From Indolivaga capnocytophagoides DSM 22835 (GTDB lineage Bacteria > Bacteroidota > Bacteroidia > Bacteroidales > Dysgonomonadaceae): 64,000 nt of DNA. A model generated the notes under the pieces. The model searched no databases, was not told the origin of the DNA, and saw nothing but the letters and a program-made list of their open reading frames with translations. The position numbers and the translations under genes are program-made. Where the stretch lies: the NCBI RefSeq assembly GCF_000426485.1, contig NZ_AUFL01000010.1, forward strand, positions 152,925-216,924, written 5' to 3'. Each line of letters opens with the position of its first letter. Position 1 is the first letter of the stretch. Of the stretch, positions 45,405-54,416 are shown piece after piece.

Positions 45405-46187
45405 ATGTCAGAAATTTCACCGAATGCATTTGTTCACCCGAATGCTAAAATAGGAAAAGACGTTATAATAGAGCCATTCTCATTTATAGACGATAACACA
45501 GAGATAGGAGACGGAGCGCATATTATGTCTGGAGCCAATATCAGGTATGGTGCACGTATCGGGAAACATTGTATAATACACCCGGGGGCAGTAATAGCCG
45601 GGGTTCCTCAGGATTTAAAATTCAAAGGAGAAGACTCACTTGCTATTGTGGGTGATTATACTACAGTACGTGAATGTGCCACAATAAGCAGGGGAACAAG
45701 TTCAAAAGGTACAACTAAAGTAGGAAGTCATTGTCTTTTGATGGCATATAGCCATGTTGCACACGACTGTGTGCTTGGAGACTATATTATATTGGGTAAT
45801 GCTACTCAGCTAGCCGGAGAAGTGGAAGTCGATGATCATGCAATATTGAGTGGGGGAACTTTGGTTCACCAATTTACACGTATCGGAAAACATGTGATGA
45901 TACAAGGCGGTACACGTTTGGGTAAAGACATTCCTCCTTTTGTGATTGCTGGAAGAGAGCCTGTTACTTATGCCGGAATCAATCTTGTAGGTTTGCGTCG
46001 CAGAAATTTCTCGAATGAACAAATTAACCAGATTCAGGAAATATACAGATTGTTATATCAATCGGGTCTGAATTTTTCGGATGCTGTTGTAAAGATCGAA
46101 CAGGATTTTGAACGTACACCTGAAATGGAAATGATAGTTGATTTTGTAAAATCATCGCCAAGAGGTATTGTGAGAGGATATCTTTAA
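45405..46187 (+). CDS. lpxA: UDP-N-acetylglucosamine O-acyltransferase
   Basis: The first step of lipid A synthesis. Hexapeptide-repeat beta-helix (HPNAKIGKDVIIEPFSFI, IGKHCIIHPGAVI), catalytic-His region SHVAHDCVLGDYIILGN, and the C-terminal helical LRRRNFSNEQINQIQEIYRLLY. At 260 residues it is normal. A long terminator follows. Confidence 0.97.
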   Translation: MSEISPNAFVHPNAKIGKDVIIEPFSFIDDNTEIGDGAHIMSGANIRYGARIGKHCIIHPGAVIAGVPQDLKFKGEDSLAIVGDYTTVRECATISRGTSSKGTTKVGSHCLLMAYSHVAHDCVLGDYIILGNATQLAGEVEVDDHAILSGGTLVHQFTRIGKHVMIQGGTRLGKDIPPFVIAGREPVTYAGINLVGLRRRNFSNEQINQIQEIYRLLYQSGLNFSDAVVKIEQDFERTPEMEMIVDFVKSSPRGIVRGYL

Positions 46188-46211
46188 TGATTTGATTTAC
46201 GATAGGATAAA

Positions 46212-46256
46212 AATAAAGAGGTTGCTTATTTTATAAGCAACCTCTTTATTTTTTGT
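46212..46256. terminator. Bidirectional terminator between lpxA and pgl
   Basis: An 18-bp perfect stem (46212-46229 with 46233-46250, loop TTT) has T runs on either side, serving both convergent genes. Confidence 0.9.
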
Positions 46257-46267
46257 ATAATAGATAA

Positions 46268-46990
46268 TTATAGCAGGCTTGCTGCATCTTCGTCCAGAAA
46301 CCAATATAGTTTTCCGAAATTCGGATTTACACGTGCTGCCGGATAACTATTGATAAACTGCTCGCGTTGCTGTATAATTTCTTTTACCTTTAGAGCCTTA
46401 TCTTTTCCCATAGCGAGGAAAACGATGTTTTGAGAATTATTTACAATACGTCCCGTAAGACTGATTCGTGTCATGCCTGATGTCGGATGTTTTGCCACAA
46501 CACATTTTTTCGGACTGTCCCATAGATTGATCTCATAAGGGAATATCGAAACAGTGTGCCCATCATCGCCAAGTCCGAGCATCATTATGTCAAAAGAAGG
46601 AGTTTCATCTACATATGGAACAAATCCTTTGATAATATTACTGTACCAGATAGCCTCTTCATCGGGTTCTCCTTCTCCATGTATACGGTGTATCTGCCTT
46701 TTTGAAATAGCCGGAACCTTGCTGAACAAAAATTCTTTTGTCATCCCATAATTACTGTGTTCATCTCCCGGAGGCACGCAGCGTTCATCACCCCAAAAGA
46801 AGATAATCCGTTTCCAGTCAATCGAATCCTGGCAATTTTCAGCCCAGTATTTAAAAATCGATTTTGGGGTTGTTCCTCCTGATAAAGATATATTAACCAG
46901 CTCTTTGTTCGCTAACTCTTCATTCAGGAACGCAGTGAATCCCTCGCTCAGGGTTTCTGCGTCTTTGTACACTTTTACTATATCTTTCAT
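46268..46990 (-). CDS. pgl: 6-phosphogluconolactonase
   Basis: The second step of the oxidative pentose phosphate pathway, 240 residues. Seen are ISLSGGTTPKSIFKYWAE, FFWGDERCVPPGDEHSNYGM and LGLGDDGHTVSIFP, typical of the DevB/NagB-like family. Its ATG overlaps the end of zwf by 4 bases, so the two are translationally coupled. Confidence 0.96.
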   Translation of the reverse strand: MKDIVKVYKDAETLSEGFTAFLNEELANKELVNISLSGGTTPKSIFKYWAENCQDSIDWKRIIFFWGDERCVPPGDEHSNYGMTKEFLFSKVPAISKRQIHRIHGEGEPDEEAIWYSNIIKGFVPYVDETPSFDIMMLGLGDDGHTVSIFPYEINLWDSPKKCVVAKHPTSGMTRISLTGRIVNNSQNIVFLAMGKDKALKVKEIIQQREQFINSYPAARVNPNFGKLYWFLDEDAASLL

Positions 46991-48516
46991 AATTCACAAT
47001 ATATTCCGTCGTCGGATAGGTTTTTGCATGGATATCTCCATGTCATGTTTTTGCCCTCTATAAGGCTGTCTGCGACATTGGGTCCCCACGATCCGCAAGG
47101 ATATCCATACAATGGAGCCTCGGGGTTGTTTTGCCAGTAATCGAGTATCGGCTGCACAAAACGCCATGCTGCCTCCAATGCATCACCTCTGGTGTAAAGG
47201 GTCGAGTCTCCCAGCATAGCATCCAGTAAAAGGCGTTCGTATGCTCCGGGTACATAAGTGTCTTGGAGTTGCGAATAATGAAAATCCATATTCACTTCTT
47301 TTACTTTGTAGCCGGCTCCCGGTACTTTCATTCCTGTTTTGAGGAGTATACCTTCGTCCGGATGTATTCTGATAACGAGAATGTTGCCGTCATTGCAATA
47401 TTCTTTATTGTCAACAAACAAATTGAGAGGTGTCGGGCGGAAATGTATAACTATCTCTGATACTCGTGTCGGAAGATGTTTCCCTGTACGAATATAGAAC
47501 GGAACATCTCCCCACCGCCAGTTGTCTACAAATAATTTCAATGCTACGTATGTTTCAGTACGCGAATCAGGGTCTACACCTTTTTCTTCGCGGTACCCTT
47601 TCTGGGGCTTGCCTTTTACCTTAGCTGTAGTGTATTGTCCCCTTATAACATTGTTTAGAATGTCTTCCTGCGATAGCGGGCGAATGGCCTGAAATACTTT
47701 TAGCTTTTCATTGCGTATTGCATCTGATCCTATTACTGTAGGAGGTTCCATTGCAACAAGTGCCAATAGTTGAAGTAGATGATTTTGAATCATGTCTCGC
47801 AATGCTCCCGAGTGGTCATAATAACCTCCACGGTTCTCCACTCCCAGACTTTCGGCTGCGGTAATTTCGACATGATGTATATAATTGCGATTCCACAATG
47901 GTTCGTAAATACTATTCGAAAACCGTGTAACCAGCAGGTTCTGAACTGTTTCTTTTCCAAGATAGTGATCCATGCGGTATATTTGGTCTTCTTCGTAGTC
48001 GGCCAACAACCCTTTATTGAGATATACTGCCGATTTTAGATCAGTTCCGAAAGGTTTTTCTATAACGATACGGCGTATTTTACCCTTTGCTTTATTAAGT
48101 CCCTGTTCAGCCAGAAATTTGGGAATAAGAGGGTATAGATTAGGTGGAGTTGATAAGTAAAACAGATAGTTGCCGTTTGTACCCTTTTCCGAATCCAATA
48201 GGGACAACTTTTCGGTTAATTTTGCGTAATCTTTTGATTCGTCCGTGTTAATGGATAAGTAGAACAGTTTATCTGCAAAATGGTCGACTTCTGATTGCGG
48301 CGCATCTTTAGATAAGGAAAACTGCCGTATACCTCCAATCATTTTTTCTCGGAATGAGTCATCCGAGAAATCACTGCGTGCTACTCCCAGCATTACAAAA
48401 TTATCCGGTAATGATTTCTGTTTATACAAATCAAACAAAGCGGGCACTAGTTTACGATAAGTAAGATCTCCCGATGCTCCGAATATTACGAGTATTTGAT
48501 CCTGTATTTTTTTCAT
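46987..48516 (-). CDS. zwf: Glucose-6-phosphate 1-dehydrogenase
   Basis: It oxidises glucose-6-phosphate, making NADPH. IFGASGDLTYRKLVPALFDLYK is the coenzyme-binding motif, and RMDHYLGKETVQNLLVTRF contains the signature DHYLGK. The ATG at 48516 (MKKIQDQILVIFGASGD) gives 509 residues, the usual length; the longer open frame would add 41 unsupported residues. It forms a two-gene operon with pgl; gnd is not in this window. Confidence 0.96.
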   Translation of the reverse strand: MKKIQDQILVIFGASGDLTYRKLVPALFDLYKQKSLPDNFVMLGVARSDFSDDSFREKMIGGIRQFSLSKDAPQSEVDHFADKLFYLSINTDESKDYAKLTEKLSLLDSEKGTNGNYLFYLSTPPNLYPLIPKFLAEQGLNKAKGKIRRIVIEKPFGTDLKSAVYLNKGLLADYEEDQIYRMDHYLGKETVQNLLVTRFSNSIYEPLWNRNYIHHVEITAAESLGVENRGGYYDHSGALRDMIQNHLLQLLALVAMEPPTVIGSDAIRNEKLKVFQAIRPLSQEDILNNVIRGQYTTAKVKGKPQKGYREEKGVDPDSRTETYVALKLFVDNWRWGDVPFYIRTGKHLPTRVSEIVIHFRPTPLNLFVDNKEYCNDGNILVIRIHPDEGILLKTGMKVPGAGYKVKEVNMDFHYSQLQDTYVPGAYERLLLDAMLGDSTLYTRGDALEAAWRFVQPILDYWQNNPEAPLYGYPCGSWGPNVADSLIEGKNMTWRYPCKNLSDDGIYCEL

Positions 48517-48596
48517 AAAATGTATTGTATCTCTAACTGCTTGTTTCATGTGCATTTTGTACAAATCTTCGGTTGTTTGACAATCGAAGCTATGGA

Positions 48597-48611
48597 AAGG
48601 TCTCAGACCTT
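48597..48611. repeat. Perfect palindrome-only repeat copy upstream of zwf
   Basis: AAGGTC-TCA-GACCTT is perfect but lacks the TTTATT spacer and tail on either side, about 80 bases before the zwf ATG. Confidence 0.55.
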
Positions 48612-48639
48612 GGATGACTATTGAATTATAAATCAACAT

Positions 48640-48985
48640 CTAAAGTTACTTATTTATTGTAACTTTTCTATCCAGAGCTTTAATATTTTTTATAAAAAGA
48701 GGGATGAAAACGATCAAATTGCTGAAATAAAGCAATTTGATAACCTGTAATAGTTGATTAATATTATCTATGCGATTAACTGTCTTTGTTATTACATTTT
48801 GGTCTGCTGAGAAATTTATTAAGGTACTAGACCTATTTATTGCTATACCAATCATAATAACGTCAGAAAGTTATGCCTGAAAATGCCTTTTGAAATACTT
48901 GCTGTTACTTAGATAAAATATTACCTTTGAAATAGACTCTTTAAGTAATAGATAGGTCTTAGACCTTAATTTCTGATATTGTAAT
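48640..48985. other. Gene-free region with hairpin and paired repeat
   Basis: No supported gene. It holds a 10-bp inverted repeat (TCAAATTGCT 48714-48723 / 48731-48740), a smaller dyad GTTAC...GTAAC near 48649-48663, and the repeat pair at 48821-48970. Confidence 0.65.
48821..48970. repeat. Inverted pair of intergenic repeats
   Basis: Left: AAGGTA-CTA-GACCTATTTATTGC (plus). Right, on the minus strand: AAGGTC-TAA-GACCTATCTATTAC. Between them are a tail-like ATACTTGCTGTTACTTAG (plus) and CTATTTCAAAGG (minus). The block spans 150 bases and ends 16 bases before the next gene. Confidence 0.7.
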
Positions 48986-50050
48986 ATGATTGTGAAATTC
49001 CGATATACGGCTTGTGTAATATTATTGCTTTTCTTAGCATTGACAGCTTGTGTCAAAGAGACTCGAACCCGTGATGAGCAAAGGTCTTTTTGTTATTGGA
49101 AGACTCAATATGACTTTGATGAAGCCGATAGCACTATCTGGTCGCAGATGGGAGCCAATCATATGTATGTACGGTATTTTGATGTAGGCTGGGATGTGTT
49201 TTCGAAAATGGCAAAGCCTGTCGGGACAATCAAAGCCGGTACAGATTCGCTATATTGTAAACATATAACTCCGTCTGTTTTTTTTTCGAATATAGTTTTT
49301 TTGAAATCAACCGAGGGGCAGCTCGATACTCTCGCTCTAAGAATTAGAGACCGCATTGAGGAAGTGAACAGTCGATTTGAAAAACAACAGTTCGGATCGA
49401 AATATTCTGATATCCTCATTGATTGTGATTGGTCGCAAAAGAGTAAAGACAATTTTTTTTACTTTGTTCAGCGTCTGAAAGAAGTAATTCCTGATAAAGA
49501 AATTACAACTACTTTACGCTTGTGGCAGTATAAGAATCCAACTGCGGCGGGTATTCCTCCTGTAGATAGGGTATTATTGATGTGTTACAATGTGCAGGCT
49601 GCAAATGAATATGATGCCAAAAATTCGATAGCGACCATTGATGAAATAAAGAAATATGTACAAGGGGTAAAATATCCTCTGAATATAGACTTGGCTTTGC
49701 CTGTATTTTCATGGGGTGTTATTTTCAGAAACCAGCAGTTTAAAGGTGTTATCCGTAATGCAAAAAACGAGGATTATATCAATTCGAGATATACCAGGAT
49801 CGGAGAAAATCGGTTTATGTTAAACACCGAAATGGTAATAGGCGATTTTTTTGCGCGTCCCGGAGATGAAATAAGGATAGAAGGGTTGAACCAGATGGAG
49901 TTGGAAGAACTGGCCGACTACCTGTATAAGAATGTAAAAATAGATAAGTATTCACGTATCACTTTCTTTTCGTGGGACTTTAGCTCTAAAATACTAAAAA
50001 GAAAACAGATAAATGAGATTAAAGGTATTTTTGATCGGACTGGCCGTTAG
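48986..50050 (+). CDS. Lipoprotein of unknown function (TIM-barrel-like)
   Basis: A 354-residue protein with a lipoprotein signal (MIVKFRYTACVILLLFLALTAC, lipidation on Cys 22). The sequence has alternating strand/helix blocks, such as YSDILIDCDWSQKSKDNFFYFVQRLKEVIPDKEITTTLRLW, DRVLLMCYNVQ and YPLNIDLALPVFSWGVIF, which resemble a glycosidase-like (GH18-type) barrel. I see no firm DxxDxDxE motif, so an enzymatic role is not shown. Its last 38 bases overlap the next gene, suggesting a coupled pair. Confidence 0.82.
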   Translation: MIVKFRYTACVILLLFLALTACVKETRTRDEQRSFCYWKTQYDFDEADSTIWSQMGANHMYVRYFDVGWDVFSKMAKPVGTIKAGTDSLYCKHITPSVFFSNIVFLKSTEGQLDTLALRIRDRIEEVNSRFEKQQFGSKYSDILIDCDWSQKSKDNFFYFVQRLKEVIPDKEITTTLRLWQYKNPTAAGIPPVDRVLLMCYNVQAANEYDAKNSIATIDEIKKYVQGVKYPLNIDLALPVFSWGVIFRNQQFKGVIRNAKNEDYINSRYTRIGENRFMLNTEMVIGDFFARPGDEIRIEGLNQMELEELADYLYKNVKIDKYSRITFFSWDFSSKILKRKQINEIKGIFDRTGR

Positions 50051-52388
50051 TCTGATCTTTTGTAAAAAAACAACAGCTTGCGGATATTACGAGTATGACT
50101 GGGAAAATCGTCCCATGACGTTCAGAGCTGCTTTGCCATCCATGGACAATATGCAGCCTTTTTGGTATACAACGGCTGTACGTTATCATTCTATGCATCC
50201 CGATCCTATGTCGAACGATCGTAAAAGAAATATCGGGGAGTGGCAAAAAGCGACTTCACCGGATGTGAAACTCGATGATATATACGTCATCCAGTATGAA
50301 ACTTCGGCAACGGATTTTATTATGGCATACGAAACCGATGGACTTAAAGCTTGGGCGGAGAAAAACACATTAGTCGCTTATTTGATAAGGGATAAGAAAC
50401 ATAAAGACCTTTTAGAATATCTGTTGTTTGCTAAAGAAGCCGAAGTATCGGTTAATGATTTACAGGATCCTGATTTTCAATTTGAAGAATGGGGCACGGT
50501 AAATGCAAAGACTGATGAGAAAAGGACACAGTTATTTCTTAGAGCCGAACATAAATATAAGAATGTAAAGTCTTCTTTCTTAAAAGACCGTTATGCGTTT
50601 CAGGTTGCGCGTTTAGGTTGGGAATCCGGTAATTTTGAAACATCTTCCCGTATTTTTAAATCTCATTTCGGATCGGTAAAGCCTGATAATCTTATGAGTG
50701 CTTGGGCGGCTCTATTTTGTGCTATGTCTTTAGACAGGCAGGATAGTAAAGCTGAGGCCAATCAATTGTATATTCAGTGTTTTGATAATTGCGATGAGAA
50801 AAAGCTGCGTTGTGCCCAAATGTATAATGATACTGTTCAGACTCCTAAATGGTTTACAGCAAAAGAGAAAAGTATTGATGCCGTAATAAGGTCTATTCAA
50901 TATCCGGGGCGTGAGCTTGACCGAATGCAGCAAATCGAAACATGGGATAAAAATTCGTCTTATATGCCGTTTCTGGTAATGAGAGAGGTTTGTAAATTGG
51001 AAGATTGGCTTTTGTCTACAGTATATTGGAAATCGGAGGAGGGAACTTTAGGCTGTAAAGATAAAGAACCCGCTTATCAGAGGTGGTTTGAAGACTCTGC
51101 AAAGAACAATCAGGAAACCGATTTGAAATATCTGGCGAGGTTGAAAAGTTTTATACTAAAATTGAAGGCCGAGTCAAAAGTGCAGTCTTATAAAGATTAC
51201 TACTCCCTAGCCCTAGCCCACTTGAGTTTACTCGAAGAGAATAAACAGGATGCGGTAAAATATTTAGCTATGATATCATCTAAGGCTGACGAGTCGGTTC
51301 AGATACAAAAAGTGATTGAAGATGCTTGGATTTGGGTTAAAACCGAAGATGTAACAACAGAACGTTTTAAAACAGGGTATCTGTCGAAACTAAAAGCAAT
51401 CAGAAAATATTTACCCGAAGCAGACAATAAGGAGAACCTTTCGGATCCGTGTTACGAAAACTCCCGTGTGTATTTTACTTTGAATCTGGCTTTGGCTAAT
51501 GAATTTTACAAAAAGGGTGATATTGTCTCTATGTGCCTGTTGAAAACAGCTTATGATTTCGAACAGAGTTATCCGAAAGATTATCAGGTTCCGGCTTTTG
51601 CATCCGAATATTATGGAAGGCTTCGACTATTTGATATGTATGCTTCAACTTCTGATATGGATAAACTGATAATTCTTATTGAGAAGCAAAATAAAACTGA
51701 TTTTGAGAAGTTCTTATGTAACCAGCCTTTTAATAAAATAGATGCTTATAAAGATCTGAAAGGAACTATTGCCTTTCGCAATGGGGATCTCAAACTGGCT
51801 TTTGAAACTTTCAAAAGTATGGATCAACAGTTCTGGAAAAATAATTACGAGTATGCGATGTACTTGAATGAAGATCCTTTTGTGCCTAAATTCTTTAAGA
51901 CCAAGAGAGATTTCGGATATGAATTTAATAAAACCAGATTTGTAAAATCTTTGCTGGATCTGGAGGTGTTGGCCGCTGGTAAAGACAAGAAGAAAGTTGC
52001 TGATACTTATCTTAAGCTAGGGCATGCTTATTATAATACCTCTTATTACGGAAACTCGTGGATGATGATGTCTTATGGATGGAGTTCGGGAGATAGCTAT
52101 TATACTCCGAATCCGAAGGAAACATGTGCATCAATGTGGATCAAAAATTATAGAACACCCAGCTTGGCTACCGGATATTATCAAAAAGCTTACAGTATGG
52201 CACAAGATAAAGAACAGAAAGCGTATGCGACATTGATGTTAGTTAGCTGTTATTCATTGTCTGATGATCCGAAACAGAATAAACCATTGATTACGCAATA
52301 TTCGAATGAATATGAACGTCTTTATCGAAAGAAAACATTGTTTGACAAACAAAATGAATGCTTGTTATATGAAGCTTTTGTAAAATAA
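50013..52388 (+). CDS. Large secreted helical protein of unknown function
   Basis: A 791-residue protein not recognised. A signal peptide (MRLKVFLIGLAVSLIFCKKTTA) is followed by an N-terminal segment beginning CGYYEYDWENRPMTFRAALPSM, then helical TPR-like stretches (RYAFQVARLGWESGNFETSSRIFKSHF, DTYLKLGHAYYNTSYYGNSWMMMSYGWSS). A Cys follows the hydrophobic stretch, but the signal is not a clean lipobox. It overlaps the upstream lipoprotein gene by 38 bases in another frame, so the two probably act together at the envelope. A terminator follows. Confidence 0.82.
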   Translation: MRLKVFLIGLAVSLIFCKKTTACGYYEYDWENRPMTFRAALPSMDNMQPFWYTTAVRYHSMHPDPMSNDRKRNIGEWQKATSPDVKLDDIYVIQYETSATDFIMAYETDGLKAWAEKNTLVAYLIRDKKHKDLLEYLLFAKEAEVSVNDLQDPDFQFEEWGTVNAKTDEKRTQLFLRAEHKYKNVKSSFLKDRYAFQVARLGWESGNFETSSRIFKSHFGSVKPDNLMSAWAALFCAMSLDRQDSKAEANQLYIQCFDNCDEKKLRCAQMYNDTVQTPKWFTAKEKSIDAVIRSIQYPGRELDRMQQIETWDKNSSYMPFLVMREVCKLEDWLLSTVYWKSEEGTLGCKDKEPAYQRWFEDSAKNNQETDLKYLARLKSFILKLKAESKVQSYKDYYSLALAHLSLLEENKQDAVKYLAMISSKADESVQIQKVIEDAWIWVKTEDVTTERFKTGYLSKLKAIRKYLPEADNKENLSDPCYENSRVYFTLNLALANEFYKKGDIVSMCLLKTAYDFEQSYPKDYQVPAFASEYYGRLRLFDMYASTSDMDKLIILIEKQNKTDFEKFLCNQPFNKIDAYKDLKGTIAFRNGDLKLAFETFKSMDQQFWKNNYEYAMYLNEDPFVPKFFKTKRDFGYEFNKTRFVKSLLDLEVLAAGKDKKKVADTYLKLGHAYYNTSYYGNSWMMMSYGWSSGDSYYTPNPKETCASMWIKNYRTPSLATGYYQKAYSMAQDKEQKAYATLMLVSCYSLSDDPKQNKPLITQYSNEYERLYRKKTLFDKQNECLLYEAFVK

Positions 52389-52402
52389 GGTTCATGGTTA
52401 AG

Positions 52403-52436
52403 AAAAAAGTCCGATTCTTCAGAACCGGACTTTTTT
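52403..52436. terminator. Bidirectional terminator
   Basis: AAAAAAGTCCG (52403-52413) pairs with CGGACTTTTTT (52426-52436), between convergent genes. Confidence 0.85.
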
Positions 52437-52440
52437 ATGA

Positions 52441-52456
52441 AAGGTCACTGACCTTA
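52441..52456 (-). repeat. Palindrome-only repeat copy at the gpmA stop codon
   Basis: On the minus strand the gpmA TAA continues directly as AAGGTC-AGT-GACCTT; no tail is kept. Confidence 0.55.
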
Positions 52457-53200
52457 TTTTTTCTTACCTTGATTAGCTACCGCATCCATCAATTTTTTGA
52501 TTTCTTCGGGATCTCCAAGGAAATAGTCTTTTACAAGATTCAAATTATCGTCGAATTCGAATACGTAAGGAACTGCGGTTGGTAAGTTCAAGCTAACAAT
52601 GTTCTCATCAGATATACCTTTCAGGTATTTGATGATACCACGTAAGCTGTTACCGTGAGCAGCAACGATAATTTCGTTATGATCTACCAATGAAGGATAG
52701 ATTACTTCCTGCCAATAAGGTAGAATGCGTTCTACAGTATCTTTCAATGCTTCAGTTTCGGGAATATATGCTTTAGGTACTCCTGCGTAACGTGGATCTT
52801 GAGATGCCGAACGAGGGTCGCTTGGATCAAGTGGTGTAGGAGGTACATCGTAACTGCGTCTCCAAATCAGAACTTGTTCGTCTCCATATTTTTCAGCAGT
52901 TTCCGCCTTGTTTAAACCTTGAAGCATTCCGTAATGTTTTTCGTTCAGTCTCCATGATTTTTCAACAGGGATCCAGTCCAGATCCATTTGATCAAGAATA
53001 GTATTCAGAGTTTTGTTAGCTCTTTTAAGGAAAGAAGTATATGCTTTCTCGAATTTGAAACCTTCTTCTTTCAATAATTTTCCGGCTTTAATCGCTTCTT
53101 TAACACCATTTTCTGTCAAATCAACATCTGTCCAACCTGTGAAACGGTTTTCTAGATTCCATTGGCTTTCACCGTGACGGATCAAAACTACTTTTTTCAT
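52454..53200 (-). CDS. gpmA: 2,3-bisphosphoglycerate-dependent phosphoglycerate mutase
   Basis: It interconverts 3- and 2-phosphoglycerate in glycolysis. [27 protein letters not shown] carries the catalytic His, [18 protein letters not shown] the catalytic Glu region, and [17 protein letters not shown] the second His. At 248 residues it is the normal length. Confidence 0.97.
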   Translation of the reverse strand: MKKVVLIRHGESQWNLENRFTGWTDVDLTENGVKEAIKAGKLLKEEGFKFEKAYTSFLKRANKTLNTILDQMDLDWIPVEKSWRLNEKHYGMLQGLNKAETAEKYGDEQVLIWRRSYDVPPTPLDPSDPRSASQDPRYAGVPKAYIPETEALKDTVERILPYWQEVIYPSLVDHNEIIVAAHGNSLRGIIKYLKGISDENIVSLNLPTAVPYVFEFDDNLNLVKDYFLGDPEEIKKLMDAVANQGKKK

Positions 53201-53298
53201 ATATGTTTTATTTTAATTGGATAATCTGAATTGCAGGTTTACCCATGGCAAACCTTTACAAAGGTAATAAATAGGATTCATTTTTTAAAGAGCATTAG

Positions 53299-54303
53299 TC
53301 ACTTATCACCATAAATTATATTCATTATACTATCTCCTATAAAAGGACGGAAATGAGATTCTTCGTAGTAGTTATATTTGTTTTTGGTGATATTATTAGA
53401 TCCCGTAAAGTTATAAATCCGATCGGATCCGAATACTTTCTTTATAGTTTCCATATCTATCCGATGGAATATAGCCTGTGAATATAACGGATTGAGAATA
53501 ATCCGATAGTCGGTATGATGATTATCCAGGATTTCTTTAATTTGCCGCATATATTTAGTCGCCTTATCATCTATGATAGGGTAAGGAGGCTCTCCGGTTT
53601 CGGTTACACTATAAAAATAGACCTGACTATAATATCCGGAGAAGTCTTTTTCTATTTTCGAATCCAGATCTTCTCGTCTTGGTTCGTTAGTTATCGTATC
53701 GTAAGTAATTCCGCCGTCTTTAGAATAGTGGCGGTTGACATACTCATTATTGATTCCGAATACTTCTTTTGCGTATAATGAGTAAAGAAAAGAAGGATTC
53801 AAATATGTCTCAAAGGTAACTTCATGAAATTCAATCCAACTGATGTCTGATAATGCTGGATGCTCGATGTATAGATATTTCGGTTGATTTTCTTGCTTTC
53901 GGAATGTATAGTCTGTATCAAAACAGAGAAGAGCATTTTTGATATCAATACCCTTTTCATCCAGAAACTTTAATTTATGATACATACCGGATATTTTTTC
54001 TCCGTATGCGTCAAACGAGTATACATTGGCATCTGCTTTCAGATGGCTCTTCCATGAGCTGACATGAAACCCGAAGATGCGTGAACTGCCGAATATAAAT
54101 GAATTGTACTGTTGTTTACGGTAATTACGTAAGAAAACTTCAGTGGATATGTATCCTCTGTTTATATTGAAAGAGTGTGAATAATCATCGTATGATTTTA
54201 CTACTTTGAAAGGGTCGTATATGATATATCCTGCCAACAATCCAATAAAGATGATTACAGGTAAAATCAGAAATTGCAGAACCTTTCGTAAAAATAATTT
54301 CAT
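53299..54303 (-). CDS. Membrane-anchored protein linked to MBOAT acyltransferase (SGNH/AlgX-like)
   Basis: A 334-residue protein from the ATG at 54303. A TTG at 54312 is an alternative. One N-terminal transmembrane helix (VLQFLILPVIIFIGLLAGYIIY) is followed by a periplasmic domain with NSFIFGSSRIFGFHV, which resembles the SGNH/DltD GSSR block, and later HYRIILNPLYSQAIFHR. It follows an MBOAT gene on the same strand, 113 bases on. The known pattern is an MBOAT plus an SGNH-like protein that together acylate a surface polysaccharide or teichoic-acid-like polymer. Confidence 0.75.
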   Translation of the reverse strand: MKLFLRKVLQFLILPVIIFIGLLAGYIIYDPFKVVKSYDDYSHSFNINRGYISTEVFLRNYRKQQYNSFIFGSSRIFGFHVSSWKSHLKADANVYSFDAYGEKISGMYHKLKFLDEKGIDIKNALLCFDTDYTFRKQENQPKYLYIEHPALSDISWIEFHEVTFETYLNPSFLYSLYAKEVFGINNEYVNRHYSKDGGITYDTITNEPRREDLDSKIEKDFSGYYSQVYFYSVTETGEPPYPIIDDKATKYMRQIKEILDNHHTDYRIILNPLYSQAIFHRIDMETIKKVFGSDRIYNFTGSNNITKNKYNYYEESHFRPFIGDSIMNIIYGDK

Positions 54304-54312
54304 TTTAAACAA

Positions 54313-54408
54313 CTAAGTAAATAAAAGTATTTAATGATATGTTTTTAGTTTATAACAGGCTTTGGCTGTCCTACTTATCAAAGCATTAAATAGGTTTGTG
54401 ACCGTAAA
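54313..54408 (-). repeat. Full-length intergenic repeat between the MBOAT gene and its partner
   Basis: Read on the minus strand: ACGGTC-ACA-AACCTATTTAATG, CTTTGA (12 bases) CCAAAG, TGTTATAAACTAAAAACATATC and ATTAAATACTTTTATTTACTTAG. Closely matches the 35869 copy along its whole length. Confidence 0.75.
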
Positions 54409-54416
54409 TAGAGTCC

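Noticed and set aside
52387..52402. AAGGTTCATGGTTAAG after the large secreted protein as a repeat copy
   Set aside because: It shares the TAAGG start at the stop codon but not the GACC arm.
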